From the NCBI GenBank assembly GCA_965249925.1, contig OZ252260.1:310001-374000 (forward strand): a DNA stretch of 64,000 nt. Direction: 5' to 3'. The notes under the pieces are model-generated. The model made no database searches, had not been told where the DNA came from, and saw only the letters and a list, made by a program, of their open reading frames with translations. Of this stretch, positions 1 to 9,003 are shown one piece after another. Each line of letters begins with the position of its first letter. Within the stretch, counting starts at the first letter, position 1. Origin of the DNA: Hoeflea_A sp965249925. GTDB taxonomy: Bacteria; Pseudomonadota; Alphaproteobacteria; Rhizobiales; Rhizobiaceae. The translations under genes were made by a program, and so were the position numbers.

Positions 1-357
1 CGGAAACCAGCGCACGCCCTGCTGGTGCAACCACGAGCGCTTTTCGCCGGCCGCGAAATCGACGTAGGCTTCCGCCCAGCGACGCGGCCAGTGATCGTCC
101 TCCCGGTCGAAGCCGGCCGATCCGAGCCAGTCCTGCCAGGCGAGATCCCGGCTGTCGCGAATCCGCAGCCGGCGCTGCTCCGGCGAGTTGACGAGAAAAA
201 GCCCGCCGAAAGACCAGAAGGCCTGACCGCCGATATTGGCCTCGTTCTCCTGGTCCAGCAGCAGGACGGATTTGCCGGCGTCGGCGATTTCCGCCGCTAC
301 GGTCAGACCCGCCAGACCCGCTCCCACGACAATCGCGTCAAACTCCGGCGTACTCAC
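1..357 (-). CDS. FAD-dependent dehydrogenase, N-terminal part (runs off window)
   Basis: This is the first 119 residues of a flavoprotein whose C-terminus lies outside the window. The N-terminus (STPEFDAIVVGAGLAGLTVA) is a Rossmann FAD-binding motif GxGxxG with an acidic residue at the end of the second strand (LLLDQE). GGQAFWSFGGLFLVNSPEQR then matches the FAD-binding dehydrogenases related to 3-ketosteroid dehydrogenase and fumarate reductase flavoproteins. The start is GTG at 355-357; an in-frame stop lies just upstream. It follows the MotB-like gene by 20 bases on the same strand, so it may share its transcript. The substrate cannot be inferred. Confidence 0.8.
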   Translation of the reverse strand, partial: MSTPEFDAIVVGAGLAGLTVAAEIADAGKSVLLLDQENEANIGGQAFWSFGGLFLVNSPEQRRLRIRDSRDLAWQDWLGSAGFDREDDHWPRRWAEAYVDFAAGEKRSWLHQQGVRWFP

Positions 358-377
358 ACACTACCCCTCAACCTGTC

Positions 378-1409
378 CTAACGCTCCGTCAGCTTCAGCT
401 CGATACGGCGATTGGTGGCGCGTGCCTCCGGTGAATCGTCCACCTCGATCGGCTGAAACTCGCCAAATCCGGCGGCCACGAGCCGGTTGGACGGCACCCC
501 CCGGTCGATCAGGAATTTGACCACGGAGGTGGCCCGACCGGACGACAGCTCCCAGTTGTCGGCGTAGCGGCCGGTCCCCGATAGCGGCACATTGTCGGTG
601 TGACCGTCGACCCGCAGCACCCAGTTGATGTCGTCCGGAATCTCGCGCGCCAGATCGATCAGCGCGACCGCCAGTTTTTCCATTTCGCCCTGGCCGGCTT
701 CGTTGAGGTCGGCGCTGCCCGAGGGGAAAAGCACCTCGGACTGGAACACGAAGCGGTCGCCGACAATGCGGATATTCTCGCGATCCGACAGGATCTCGCG
801 CAGCCGGCCAAAAAAGTCCGATCGGTAGCGGTTGAGCTCCTGCACCCGCTGCGCCAGGGCCACGTTGAGACGCCGGCCAAGGTCGGCAATCTTGGTCTGC
901 GACTCCCGGTCTTTTGTCTCTGAAACCTCGAGGGCTTCCTCCAGGGCACCGATCTGCCGGCGCAGTGCCGCAATCTGCTGATTGAGCAGTTCGACCTGCG
1001 ACTGGGCCCGCTGGCTCAGTTGTCGCTCTTCGTCGAGCGACTCGGCCAATTCACCGATCCGCTGCTGCGCCTCGCTCGACGCGTTGGTGCCGCGCGCCAG
1101 CAGTTCCTGCAGCCGCGAGCGTTCACCCTCGGTATCCGCCAGGGTAGCCTGAACGTTGGCGAGCGCATCTTCAAGATCCTGACGACTCGATTCCTCTAGA
1201 GCCAGCAACTGCGTCAGCTCATTGATCTGGCTGTTTAGCCGGTTGAGCACTTCGTCGCGACCGCTGATTTCCCGGCTGAGCAGGAACTGCGCCAGCACGA
1301 AAACCGACAGCAGGAACATGATCGCCAGCAGCAACGTCGACAACGCGTCGACAAAGCCGGGCCAGTAGTCGACCCCTCCAAGGCCACGGCGATTCTTTGC
1401 CAGCGCCAC
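378..1409 (-). CDS. MotB-like protein with OmpA peptidoglycan-binding domain
   Basis: A 343-residue inner-membrane protein. It has one N-terminal membrane segment (about 20-44) with Pro17 and Asp21 in WPGFVDALSTLL, the position of the proton-carrying Asp in MotB/ExbD/TolR. A long Gln/Glu-rich coiled coil follows (about 48-205). The C-terminal OmpA-type peptidoglycan-binding domain carries DGHTDNVP and ends NRRIELKL. The start is GTG at 1407-1409, and the MotA-like partner ends 6 bases upstream, so they are co-transcribed. By family knowledge the pair forms a proton-driven, wall-anchored channel complex. There are no flagellar genes nearby, and the coiled coil is much longer than in MotB. The energised process is unknown. 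Confidence 0.85.
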   Translation of the reverse strand: MALAKNRRGLGGVDYWPGFVDALSTLLLAIMFLLSVFVLAQFLLSREISGRDEVLNRLNSQINELTQLLALEESSRQDLEDALANVQATLADTEGERSRLQELLARGTNASSEAQQRIGELAESLDEERQLSQRAQSQVELLNQQIAALRRQIGALEEALEVSETKDRESQTKIADLGRRLNVALAQRVQELNRYRSDFFGRLREILSDRENIRIVGDRFVFQSEVLFPSGSADLNEAGQGEMEKLAVALIDLAREIPDDINWVLRVDGHTDNVPLSGTGRYADNWELSSGRATSVVKFLIDRGVPSNRLVAAGFGEFQPIEVDDSPEARATNRRIELKLTER

Positions 1410-1415
1410 CGCCGT

Positions 1416-2474
1416 CTACCGGGTATTCGACTTCTTGTCCGGACCGAGCTTGTTGATCCGGTTGCTCAAGTTGTCGAGGGTTTCACGCATGGCTCGCGAT
1501 TCATTCTGCTGGGCCTCGATCCAGTCGCGCAGCATCTGCTGTTCGTTGCGCATGTTCTTCACCAGCCCCTGTATGCCTTCGGCCAGGTTGGCCATAGCGG
1601 CTGTCGAGCGCTGGCTGATGCCACCGCCGGACTGGGCCATCGACTGGACCGTTTCCGACAGGCGCCTGATATCCTCGGCGCTCTCGGCGCCGCTCGAAAC
1701 GTCATGAGCGACAATATCGAAGTCCGGATCGGTCACCGTCGAAAGCCAGTTCTCCAGCTCCGTGTAAAAACGGTTCTGGGCACGCCCCGCCTGCAGGTCG
1801 AGGAAACCCAGCACCAGTGAACCGGAGAGACCGAACAGCGACGAGGAAAACGCCGTTCCCATACCGTCGAGCGGCGATGCAAGGCCGGTTTTCAGGGCCT
1901 GTAGAACATCGTTCGTGTCGCCGGTTCCCGGATCGAGCGATTGGATGACCGTATTGATCGAGCCGATTGTCTGCAGCAAACCCCAGAATGTGCCAAGCAG
2001 TCCGAGGAACACCAGGAGGCCGATCATGTATCGCGACGTGTCGCGCGACTCGTCCAGCCGGGTCGCAATGGAATCGAGGATCGATCGCAGCGAGGTGGTG
2101 GACAGCGACATCGACTGCTTGCGGCTGAGCAGCACGCGCATCGGCGCCAGAAGCGTCGGGGTGCGGCCACTGCGCGTCCGGTCGGCACCCTGGCGAAACG
2201 AGTTGACCCAGCTGACTTCAGGCCGCAATCGCAGCACCTGATTGAAAGCCAGCAGAATGCCGATCGCCAATACGAACAGGATCAAGCCGTTGAGACCCGG
2301 ATTGGCAAAGAAGGCATTGGCGATCTGGCGCGACAGCACCGCACCGAGGAAGCCCACGATGATGATGAAGATCAACATGCTCCAAAAGAACACCAGCGGG
2401 CTGGACAGCCGATGTGGTTGCAATCCCACATCCTGATCCGAAATCCCCCAACCCGAAAGTCTCAATCTGGCCAT
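1416..2474 (-). CDS. MotA/TolQ/ExbB-family proton channel protein
   Basis: A 352-residue inner-membrane protein with two N-terminal hydrophobic segments (about 27-50 and 62-80). A cytoplasmic stretch is followed by the paired segments typical of MotA/TolQ/ExbB (RYMIGLLVFLGLLGTFWGLL and GMGTAFSSSLFGLSGSLVLG). The last ~110 residues are hydrophilic and helical. It is immediately upstream of the MotB/OmpA-like gene, its expected partner. This is the MotA side of a peptidoglycan-anchored ion channel rather than a flagellar stator, given the context with inositol monophosphatase and efp. The upstream 295 bases (2475-2769) hold no gene I can recognise and probably contain its promoter. Confidence 0.85.
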   Translation of the reverse strand: MARLRLSGWGISDQDVGLQPHRLSSPLVFFWSMLIFIIIVGFLGAVLSRQIANAFFANPGLNGLILFVLAIGILLAFNQVLRLRPEVSWVNSFRQGADRTRSGRTPTLLAPMRVLLSRKQSMSLSTTSLRSILDSIATRLDESRDTSRYMIGLLVFLGLLGTFWGLLQTIGSINTVIQSLDPGTGDTNDVLQALKTGLASPLDGMGTAFSSSLFGLSGSLVLGFLDLQAGRAQNRFYTELENWLSTVTDPDFDIVAHDVSSGAESAEDIRRLSETVQSMAQSGGGISQRSTAAMANLAEGIQGLVKNMRNEQQMLRDWIEAQQNESRAMRETLDNLSNRINKLGPDKKSNTR

Positions 2475-2769
2475 ACGCTACGTATCCCGGTCAGTTCGAC
2501 GTCAATGGCAACGCCGTTTACAGCCGTTGTTGCTCACCATTCCGGAACCGGGATCGACGCCCGCGACCGACGGCCACACCGCTTCCGCCGGCCCCATCCC
2601 ATATCAGAAACCCCAAGGTCAAACTAAACAAAAACAATGATGAATGGGAAGAGTTGAAGGGCCAGTTTGCTGTGTTCGGATCATTTCCGCGCAAGGCGAC
2701 CTGCGTCTCGGACCCGTCTGTCCGCCGCCGGTCGCCGATGGTTTGGGGAATCTGCCCCCGCCGTGCTGT

Positions 2770-3561
2770 TTATTGGGGTGCCCGAAGCACCTGGATCATT
2801 TGCCTGTGGATGCGTTCGTTTGCGGTAACCACGCTATGACTGTCGAACATCTTCTGGCCGCCGGTCTTGTCGGAAACGAAACCGCCAGCCTCACGTACCA
2901 GGATGATGCCGGCGGCGATATCCCAGGCCGATATGCCGTCCTCCCAATAGGCGTCCATCCGTCCCGCCGCCACATAGGCCATGTCCAGCGAGGCGGCGCC
3001 CATGCGGCGGATCCCCGCCACTTCGCCCATCACACGGGCCAGTTCGGTGAGGAAGGCCGAATGCTGGCCACGCCCGAGGTGCGGCACGCCGGTCACCACG
3101 ACGCAGTCGGTGAGCTGACGGCGACCGGCCACGCGCATCCGCCGATCGTTGAGAAACGCCCCTTTGCCCCGTTCGGCCGTATAGAGTTCGTCGGTCACCG
3201 GATTGAAGATCACGCCAGCCACCACTTCGCCGGCACGCTCAAGGGCGATCGACACGGCGAAATGCGGGATACCGTGTAGGAAATTGGTGGTGCCGTCCAA
3301 GGGATCGACGATCCAGCGGTGTTGACCGTCGGTGCCCTTGCTCTCGCCCCCTTCCTCGCCGAGGAAGCCATAGGTCGGTCGGGCGCGCGATAGCTCGCTA
3401 CGAACGATTTCCTCTGCCCGATGGTCGGCCTGGCTGACATAGTCACCCGGCCCTTTCAAGGAGACCTGCAGGTTTTCCACCTCGCCGAAATCGCGCGCCA
3501 GCGAGCGGCCGGCCTTGAAGGCAGCCTGGACCATGACATTCAAAAGAGCGGAGCGGGCCAT
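2770..3561 (-). CDS. Inositol monophosphatase family protein (SuhB-like)
   Basis: A 263-residue Mg2+-dependent phosphatase of the IMPase/FIG superfamily. Metal-binding motifs are GEEGGE (Glu69/Glu70), WIVDPLDGTTNF (Asp86, Asp89) and the C-terminal WDIAAGIILVREAGG. In this family substrates include inositol-1-phosphate and related sugar phosphates; SuhB also acts in rRNA transcription in enterobacteria. It lies 21 bases downstream of efp on the same strand, so the two are probably co-transcribed. A second IMPase-fold gene (hisN-like) is at 60.7 kb. This one is closer to the SuhB/IMPase branch, but the substrate is not certain. Confidence 0.88.
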   Translation of the reverse strand: MARSALLNVMVQAAFKAGRSLARDFGEVENLQVSLKGPGDYVSQADHRAEEIVRSELSRARPTYGFLGEEGGESKGTDGQHRWIVDPLDGTTNFLHGIPHFAVSIALERAGEVVAGVIFNPVTDELYTAERGKGAFLNDRRMRVAGRRQLTDCVVVTGVPHLGRGQHSAFLTELARVMGEVAGIRRMGAASLDMAYVAAGRMDAYWEDGISAWDIAAGIILVREAGGFVSDKTGGQKMFDSHSVVTANERIHRQMIQVLRAPQ

Positions 3562-3582
3562 GAATCGATCTCGTTGACGGGG

Positions 3583-4146
3583 TCAGTCAGCCCGCCGGAT
3601 ATAGGTTATCTCGTTGGTATCTACCACAATCCTCTCACCGGCTTCGATGAACGGCGGTACCATGACCCTGACGCCGTTTTCCATGACGGCGGGTTTGTAG
3701 GACGATGCCGCTGTCTGGCCTTTAACCACGGGATCCGCCTCGGTTATCTCCAGCGTGACCTGATCCGGCAAAGAAATCCCGATTGGCTTTTCCTGATACA
3801 GTTCAACCGTGACCGTCATGCCATCCTGCAGGAACTTGGCGCGGTCGCCGACGAATTCCTGCGGCAGCTCCAACTGTTCGTAGGTTTCGTTATCCATGAA
3901 CACCAGCATGTCGCCCTGTTCGTAGAGATACTGAAAATCCTTTTGTTCGAGCCGTACCCGCTCAACCGTCTCGGACGCGCGAAACCGCTCGTTCAGTTTC
4001 GTTCCGTCGATCAGGTTTTTCAGTTCCACCTGGTTGAAAGCGCCTCCCTTGCCGGGTTTGACGGCATTGGTCTTGACTGCGACCCACAGGCCGCCATTGT
4101 GCTCGATCACGTTGCCGGGGCGAATTTCATTTCCGTTGATTTTCAT
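3583..4146 (-). CDS. efp: Elongation factor P
   Basis: A 187-residue, full-length EF-P. It relieves ribosomes stalled on polyproline stretches by binding near the E site and stimulating peptide-bond formation. The N-terminal KOW-like domain carries the tip loop KPGKGGAF with Lys33, the residue beta-lysylated by EpmA/EpmB in many proteobacteria. Two OB domains follow, ending YIRRAD. Proline-rich proteins such as the DUF882 protein at 15.7 kb would be plausible clients. It is separated by 97 bases from the upstream Sel1 gene. Confidence 0.97.
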   Translation of the reverse strand: MKINGNEIRPGNVIEHNGGLWVAVKTNAVKPGKGGAFNQVELKNLIDGTKLNERFRASETVERVRLEQKDFQYLYEQGDMLVFMDNETYEQLELPQEFVGDRAKFLQDGMTVTVELYQEKPIGISLPDQVTLEITEADPVVKGQTAASSYKPAVMENGVRVMVPPFIEAGERIVVDTNEITYIRRAD

Positions 4147-4243
4147 GGGGACCGTTCCGGAAGAGTCTCAAACCGGCGCCTCAAGATCACAAATAGCCGG
4201 CAGTTTCAAGTCTGGCGGCGCGTTCCCTGCCGAAGCGGCGTTA

Positions 4244-5242
4244 TCAACGGGACAGAAAGTTGTTGGCCGCCTCTATGCCGGCCTTTTGTTCGTCGGCCGT
4301 CAGGCCCTGAAAGAAGTCCTCGAGCGCATAGTCCTCGAGCCCGGCCCGGCGCGCAAGAATATACCATTTGGCCGCCTCGATCGGATCGGGACGGGTGCCG
4401 ATGGCATTGACATAAAGATGAGACAGTCGGTTCTGCGCCATGGCGTTGCCGGAATTGGCGGCACGCCGCATCCACGAAAAACCAGCCTCGTAGTCGGTAT
4501 CGCCGCCGACCCCGTCGATCAGCCAAACGGCAAGATCCAGTTGCGCCGTATCGAAACCGGAGCGGGCGGCCTGCAGCATCCATTGCCGCGCCTCTTCCGG
4601 ATCGGCGTCGTCCAGCCCCACCCCGTAAGCATAGATCTGGGCGAGCGCAAACTGCGCGTCGGCAATGCCGTTCTCGGCCGCTTGCCGCATATAGGGCAGC
4701 GCCCGCGCGACGCCGAGGTTGCCCGGCTGGTCGGTGATCAGCATCTGGCCATAATTGAACTGGGCCGATGAGTTACCCGCATCCGCCGCCGCCTGCATCA
4801 GGTCACGTGCCCTTTCGCGGTCCGCTTCGACATGGCGGCCTTCGAGCAGCAGAAGCGCATATTTCAACTGTGCGGCCGTGTCGCCGCCCTCGGCCGCAAC
4901 CCGGTACCAGAAGGCCGCTTCCTTCATGTCCCGCGGGATTCCCAGACCATTGGCGTAGATTTCCGCCACCAGCGTCTGAGACGCGGGATCACCCAGTTTG
5001 GCCCTCGGTATGGCGAATTCCAGAGCCGTCAGGTAATAGCCGCGCTGAAAAGCACCATAGGCCAGATCCGCTTCACCAATGGATTCATCGGGCGTGGCCG
5101 CCGATGGTGTCGCGACTTCGACGCGATCACCCCGAGGTGCCGTCGAAGCAGTCGGCGGGTCGTCGGCGCCGGCCGCACCGGCCGGTACTGCCAGCGTAAA
5201 AGCCGTGCAAATCGCAATCCATTTGGTCATGACGGCAGTCAA
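4244..5242 (-). CDS. Secreted Sel1-repeat (TPR-like) protein
   Basis: A 332-residue protein with a signal peptide (about 1-27, ending PAGAAGA). It is followed by at least six Sel1-like repeats of ~36 residues, recognisable by the spacing A-x-Y-A-x-G-x-G-x-x-D-x-x-x-A, for example AEIYANGLGIPRDMKEAAFW and AQIYAYGVGLDDADPEEARQ. Sel1 repeats form alpha-solenoids that mediate protein-protein contact. Secretion suggests a periplasmic scaffold or envelope-stress role. Its ATG overlaps the stop of the ThiE-like gene by 4 bases (ATGA), indicating translational coupling. No enzymatic motif is seen. Confidence 0.85.
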   Translation of the reverse strand: MTAVMTKWIAICTAFTLAVPAGAAGADDPPTASTAPRGDRVEVATPSAATPDESIGEADLAYGAFQRGYYLTALEFAIPRAKLGDPASQTLVAEIYANGLGIPRDMKEAAFWYRVAAEGGDTAAQLKYALLLLEGRHVEADRERARDLMQAAADAGNSSAQFNYGQMLITDQPGNLGVARALPYMRQAAENGIADAQFALAQIYAYGVGLDDADPEEARQWMLQAARSGFDTAQLDLAVWLIDGVGGDTDYEAGFSWMRRAANSGNAMAQNRLSHLYVNAIGTRPDPIEAAKWYILARRAGLEDYALEDFFQGLTADEQKAGIEAANNFLSR

Positions 5243-5892
5243 TCTTTAAACCTTGGCGCTTTTTGGTCGAGTAGTGCGTTGACCTCCGCAACCGCCAGGG
5301 AACAGCGGTCGGGCTCGCCGAACACCGCTTCGTGCAGCGCCACGAACTCGGCGCCGCACGCAGCGACGGCAACCGCCGATTCCGACCCACGTCCTCCCAT
5401 CACGACACAGGGAATCTCGACCAGGGCCGCCCACCAGTCCGCCAATTCGAGGTTTTTGGGGTGGGCTTCGGTTCGAAGATCGCCGTCGAGCCGGCCGAAG
5501 AAGATATAGTCCGGCCTTAGTTCTCCGATTTCCAGCGCCGTGTGCCGATTCATCGCCTGTCCGCCGCCGACTATCAGCCCCGGCGCGAATCGCTCGATCG
5601 CATCGGCCAGCATCTCCGTGTCGCCATCAATGTGCACGCCGTCCGCTCTGGTGCGGGTGGCGATGCGTGGTTCGCCGGCGATCAACGCCGCAACGTCCTG
5701 TTTCTGGATGACCGGAACCAGCTGTTCAGCGTGTTTCTGAAACGTCGAGTCGTCCATCCCGTGTTGCGGCAAGATGACGGAAGCCACATCGCCGCCGCGC
5801 AGTGCGTTGCCCAAGACCTCCATCGCCAACCCGGTGTCCGCGATGTCCGGCATGACCAGCACCAGTCGGCAACGGTCCTGCACATCTGGCAT
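5239..5892 (-). CDS. ThiE/TenI-like thiamine phosphate synthase family protein
   Basis: About 217 residues with the TIM-barrel signature of thiamine-phosphate synthase (ThiE/TenI): RTRADGVHIDG, YIFFGRLDGD, VMGGRGSESAVAVAACGAEFVALHEAVF. The ATG at 5892 is chosen over one 54 bases upstream because a GGGGA ribosome site lies ~10 bases before it. Several ThiE positions are altered, for example the pyrophosphate loop, so it may be a TenI-like or degenerate homologue rather than a working synthase. No other thiamine gene is nearby. It is the first gene of a coupled pair with the Sel1-repeat gene. Confidence 0.75.
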   Translation of the reverse strand: MPDVQDRCRLVLVMPDIADTGLAMEVLGNALRGGDVASVILPQHGMDDSTFQKHAEQLVPVIQKQDVAALIAGEPRIATRTRADGVHIDGDTEMLADAIERFAPGLIVGGGQAMNRHTALEIGELRPDYIFFGRLDGDLRTEAHPKNLELADWWAALVEIPCVVMGGRGSESAVAVAACGAEFVALHEAVFGEPDRCSLAVAEVNALLDQKAPRFKD

Positions 5893-6008
5893 ATTTCGAT
5901 TTCCCCGTTGAACGGACTTGCTATAAAGGCGCAACCCGAACATCAACTCAGCGTATCATCCGGTTCCCGATAGACCAGCGTTGCCGGCGGATCAAGCGGG
6001 GTCTGTCC

Positions 6009-6788
6009 TTGAACGTTCCTGCCGATTTTGCCTTTTTCGCTGCTGCCATTCCTGCCGTCATACTCGTCGGCCTGTCCAAGGGCGGGCTGGGTGGCGCGCT
6101 GGCCTTGATGGGAGTGCCGCTGATGGCGCTCGTGGTATCGCCCGTCCGGGCCGCGGCGATCATGCTGCCGATCCTGATCGTCATGGATCTGGCAAGTCTG
6201 TGGGCCTGGCGCAAATACCATGATGGACCGACGCTGAAATCCATTCTGCCGGGTGGCGTTATCGGCATCGCAATCGGCTGGCTGACGGCCTCCTTTGTCA
6301 GCGATGCGTTCATTCGGCTGCTGGTCGGAACAATCGCCCTCGTTTTCGTGATGCGGTACGCCTATGATCGCTATCGGCAAAACCGCGGCGAAACACTGAA
6401 AGCCGAGCCGCAAAACCGGGTCAAGGGCACGTTTTGGGGTACCGTGTCGGGTTTCACGAGCTTCGTCTCCCACGCCGGCGGACCGCCTTACCAAGTGTAC
6501 ACACTGCCTCTGGGACTGACACCGAGGGTCTTTGCCGGCACCAGTACACGCTATTTTGCCGTCGTCAACGCTCTGAAGCTGGTGCCCTACTTCGCGCTCG
6601 GCCAGTTCGACGCCAGCAACCTCACCATATCGGCGATGCTGTTGCCGCTGGCGCCGGTGGCCACCTTTGCTGGCGCCTGGCTGGTCAAGCGCATGCAACC
6701 GGCAGTTTTCTATCCGCTGATGTATCTGATGGTGACGGTGACGGCGATCAAGCTTGTTGCCGACGGCGTAAGTGCGCTATTGGCGTAG
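6009..6788 (+). CDS. TauE/SafE-family membrane transporter
   Basis: A 259-residue polytopic inner-membrane protein, about eight hydrophobic segments. It has the TauE/SafE signatures GLSKGGLGGALALMGVPLMAL near the N-terminus and a related half after the middle (SGFTSFVSHAGGPPYQVYTL). Members export sulfite, sulfoacetate or related small anions. The start is TTG at 6009; an ATG start upstream is not available in frame. It is divergent from the ThiE-like gene and 51 bases upstream of the acyl-CoA synthetase, so the two may be co-transcribed. The substrate is not predictable from sequence. Confidence 0.85.
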   Translation: MNVPADFAFFAAAIPAVILVGLSKGGLGGALALMGVPLMALVVSPVRAAAIMLPILIVMDLASLWAWRKYHDGPTLKSILPGGVIGIAIGWLTASFVSDAFIRLLVGTIALVFVMRYAYDRYRQNRGETLKAEPQNRVKGTFWGTVSGFTSFVSHAGGPPYQVYTLPLGLTPRVFAGTSTRYFAVVNALKLVPYFALGQFDASNLTISAMLLPLAPVATFAGAWLVKRMQPAVFYPLMYLMVTVTAIKLVADGVSALLA

Positions 6789-6839
6789 GTCGAGACAGTT
6801 CCGGCGAGCAAGCCGCAACGCCGTTGTTTGTGAGGAGTC

Positions 6840-8486
6840 ATGACCGCCAATCCCTTTGAAACCGATCTTGATCGCAATCCGGCCAACTACCAGCCGCTGA
6901 CCCCGCTCGCCCACCTGGCTCGGGCCGCCTACGTCTATCCGGACCATCCGGCGATCATTCACGGCGGATCGACGACCGACTACAAGACATTCTACCGGCG
7001 GTCCCGGCAACTGGCTTCCAGCCTCGCGGATCTCGGCATCGGCAAGGGTGATACGGTGTCGGTCATGCTGTCCAACACACCGGCCATGCTGGAAGCACAC
7101 CACGGCGTTCCGATGACCGGCGCCGTTCTGCACTCGCTCAACACGCGCCTGGATGCCGCCATCATTGCCTTCCAACTCGATCACGCCGATTCAAAGGTGC
7201 TGATCGTCGATCGCGAATTCTCCGCGGTGGTGGCGCAGGCCCTCGAACGGACAGAGGTATCGCCGGTGGTGATCGACTACGATGATCCGGAGTTCGGCGA
7301 CGACGTCCCCTATCCCAAGGGGGATATGATCGGCAGCCACGATTATGAGGCCTTCATCAGCGCCGGCGACCCGGAGTTTGCCTGGACCGGTCCGTCCGAC
7401 GAATGGGAATCGGTGTCCCTCAACTACACGTCCGGCACCACCGGCAACCCGAAGGGTGTCGTCTATCACCATCGCGGCGCGGCACTGATGGGGTATTCGA
7501 ATGTCGTCGCGTCCGGCATGGGTAAGCACCCGGTGTATCTATGGACGCTGCCGATGTTCCATTGCAACGGCTGGTGTTTCCCGTGGACGATCGGCGTGGT
7601 CGCCGGCACCCATGTCTGCCTGCGCTGGGTGCGCGCCAAGGCGATGTACGACGCCATCGCCGACCACGGCGTGACCCATCTGTGTGGTGCGCCCATCGTG
7701 ATGGCCACCCTGATCAATGCTCCGGAGGACGAAAAACGCGCGTTTGATCAGAAGGTAAGCTTCAACACGGCCGCGGCGCCACCACCGGAGTCGGTGCTGT
7801 CGCAAATGGCCGACGCAGGTTTCGAGGTCGTGCATCTCTACGGACTCACGGAAACCTACGGACCCGCGGTGGTCAATGAGTGGCATGACGCGTGGGATGC
7901 GTTTGACCCCGCGCATCGCGTTTCGATGAAAGCGCGTCAGGGCGTCCGTTACAACGCGCTGGAGGATCTTTCGGTGCGCGATCCGCAGACCATGGAGGCA
8001 GTCCCGGATGACGGCGAAACCATCGGCGAGGTCATGTTTCGCGGCAACATCGTCATGAAGGGCTATCTCAAAAATCCGCAGGCCACACAGGAGGCGTTTG
8101 CCGGCGGCTGGTTCCATTCCGGCGATCTCGGTGTCATGCACCCGGACGGATACATCCAGCTCAAGGACCGCTCGAAGGACATCATCATCTCAGGCGGCGA
8201 GAACATCTCATCGATCGAAGTCGAGGACGCCCTTTACAAGCATCCGGCCGTCCAGGCGGCGGCAGTGGTGGCAAAACCTGACGAGAAATGGGGCGAGACT
8301 CCCTGTGCCTTCGTTGAGCTCAAGCCGGGCAGCTCGGTTGACGTGGACGAATTGATCCAGCATTGCCGGTCGCTGCTGGCTCACTTCAAATGCCCGAAAA
8401 AGGTGGTTTTTCAGGAACTTCCAAAAACATCAACGGGTAAAATTCAGAAGTTCGTATTGCGCGAGCGGGCCAAAACACAGGCGTAG
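6840..8486 (+). CDS. Acyl-CoA synthetase (AMP-binding ligase)
   Basis: A 548-residue adenylate-forming enzyme that activates a carboxylic acid with ATP and joins it to CoA. The P-loop LNYTSGTTGNPKG is near residue 197. The adenylate motif YGLTETYGP, the hinge DRSKDIIISGGENISSIEVE and the catalytic C-terminal Lys in KTSTGKIQK are all present, so the enzyme looks active. Length and motifs resemble medium-chain or short branched-chain fatty acid ligases. It may share a transcript with the TauE-like gene. A hairpin at 8496-8515 just after the stop is a likely transcript end. Confidence 0.9.
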   Translation: MTANPFETDLDRNPANYQPLTPLAHLARAAYVYPDHPAIIHGGSTTDYKTFYRRSRQLASSLADLGIGKGDTVSVMLSNTPAMLEAHHGVPMTGAVLHSLNTRLDAAIIAFQLDHADSKVLIVDREFSAVVAQALERTEVSPVVIDYDDPEFGDDVPYPKGDMIGSHDYEAFISAGDPEFAWTGPSDEWESVSLNYTSGTTGNPKGVVYHHRGAALMGYSNVVASGMGKHPVYLWTLPMFHCNGWCFPWTIGVVAGTHVCLRWVRAKAMYDAIADHGVTHLCGAPIVMATLINAPEDEKRAFDQKVSFNTAAAPPPESVLSQMADAGFEVVHLYGLTETYGPAVVNEWHDAWDAFDPAHRVSMKARQGVRYNALEDLSVRDPQTMEAVPDDGETIGEVMFRGNIVMKGYLKNPQATQEAFAGGWFHSGDLGVMHPDGYIQLKDRSKDIIISGGENISSIEVEDALYKHPAVQAAAVVAKPDEKWGETPCAFVELKPGSSVDVDELIQHCRSLLAHFKCPKKVVFQELPKTSTGKIQKFVLRERAKTQA

Positions 8487-8495
8487 TCTAGGACG

Positions 8496-8515
8496 CGGGT
8501 TTGTTCTCAAACCCG
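8496..8515 (+). terminator. Hairpin after acyl-CoA synthetase
   Basis: A perfect 8-bp stem (CGGGTTTG / CAAACCCG) with a TTCT loop starts 9 bases after the stop codon. No T-tract follows on the plus strand, so it may be a weak terminator or an mRNA 3' end stabiliser. Confidence 0.5.
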
Positions 8516-8603
8516 TAGATGATCGCAAAAAATAAAAAAATATCCGTCATACGCGCCACGTCGGCAATGGCGCGCTGCAACCGCCAGGCGGTGCAGTGTT
8601 AGA

Positions 8604-8783
8604 CTACTGGGTCAACAATTCTGAACGCAATCGTTGGATCTCGTCCTTTACCCGGAGTTTCTTGCGCTTAATCTCGGTAATCTCCGTATCGTCCGTTGAT
8701 GGATGGCTGAGGGCCATGTGGAGTTCGGTTTCGAGATCGCCGTGCTTCTTCTCCAGCGTTTCAAGACGAGCGTGGGCTGTCAT
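8604..8783 (-). CDS. DUF465 (YdcH-like) small coiled-coil protein
   Basis: A 59-residue highly charged helical protein (MTAHARLETLEKKHGDLETE...) of the DUF465/YdcH family. The family's Leu-rich N-terminal half and the second helix with basic K-K-x-x-x-K-D-x-I are visible (IKRKKLRVKDEIQRL). The ATG at 8783 is preceded by AAGGAG at proper spacing; the longer upstream reading has no ribosome site. A second DUF465 gene is divergently placed at 9004. Function in the family is unknown. Confidence 0.85.
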   Translation of the reverse strand: MTAHARLETLEKKHGDLETELHMALSHPSTDDTEITEIKRKKLRVKDEIQRLRSELLTQ

Positions 8784-9003
8784 AGAACAACTCCTTCGTA
8801 TGCCTCTTGCGCCGGCCGGCGGGGCCGGCACAGCGAGTTTGCCACTAAACCATGGCGCTTGTCGAAACCTAATTTCAAGACAGTGGAAAACTTTATCGAC
8901 TTGTCGGTTTTACGAAATATGACAAAATGATAGACCGAGCCTCATCGGTTCGTTGGCAGCGAGCTGATTCCGACCGCGATCAAATGGACCATGGGGGATT
9001 GGC

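Noticed and set aside
378..2474. MotA/MotB-like pair as a Zorya anti-phage system
   Set aside because: No helicase/nuclease partners (ZorC, D or E) adjoin it, and the neighbours are housekeeping genes found with this pair in related genomes.
2475..2769. Small gene between the MotA-like gene and the phosphatase gene
   Set aside because: The frames there lack ribosome sites and continue into shadows of neighbouring genes.
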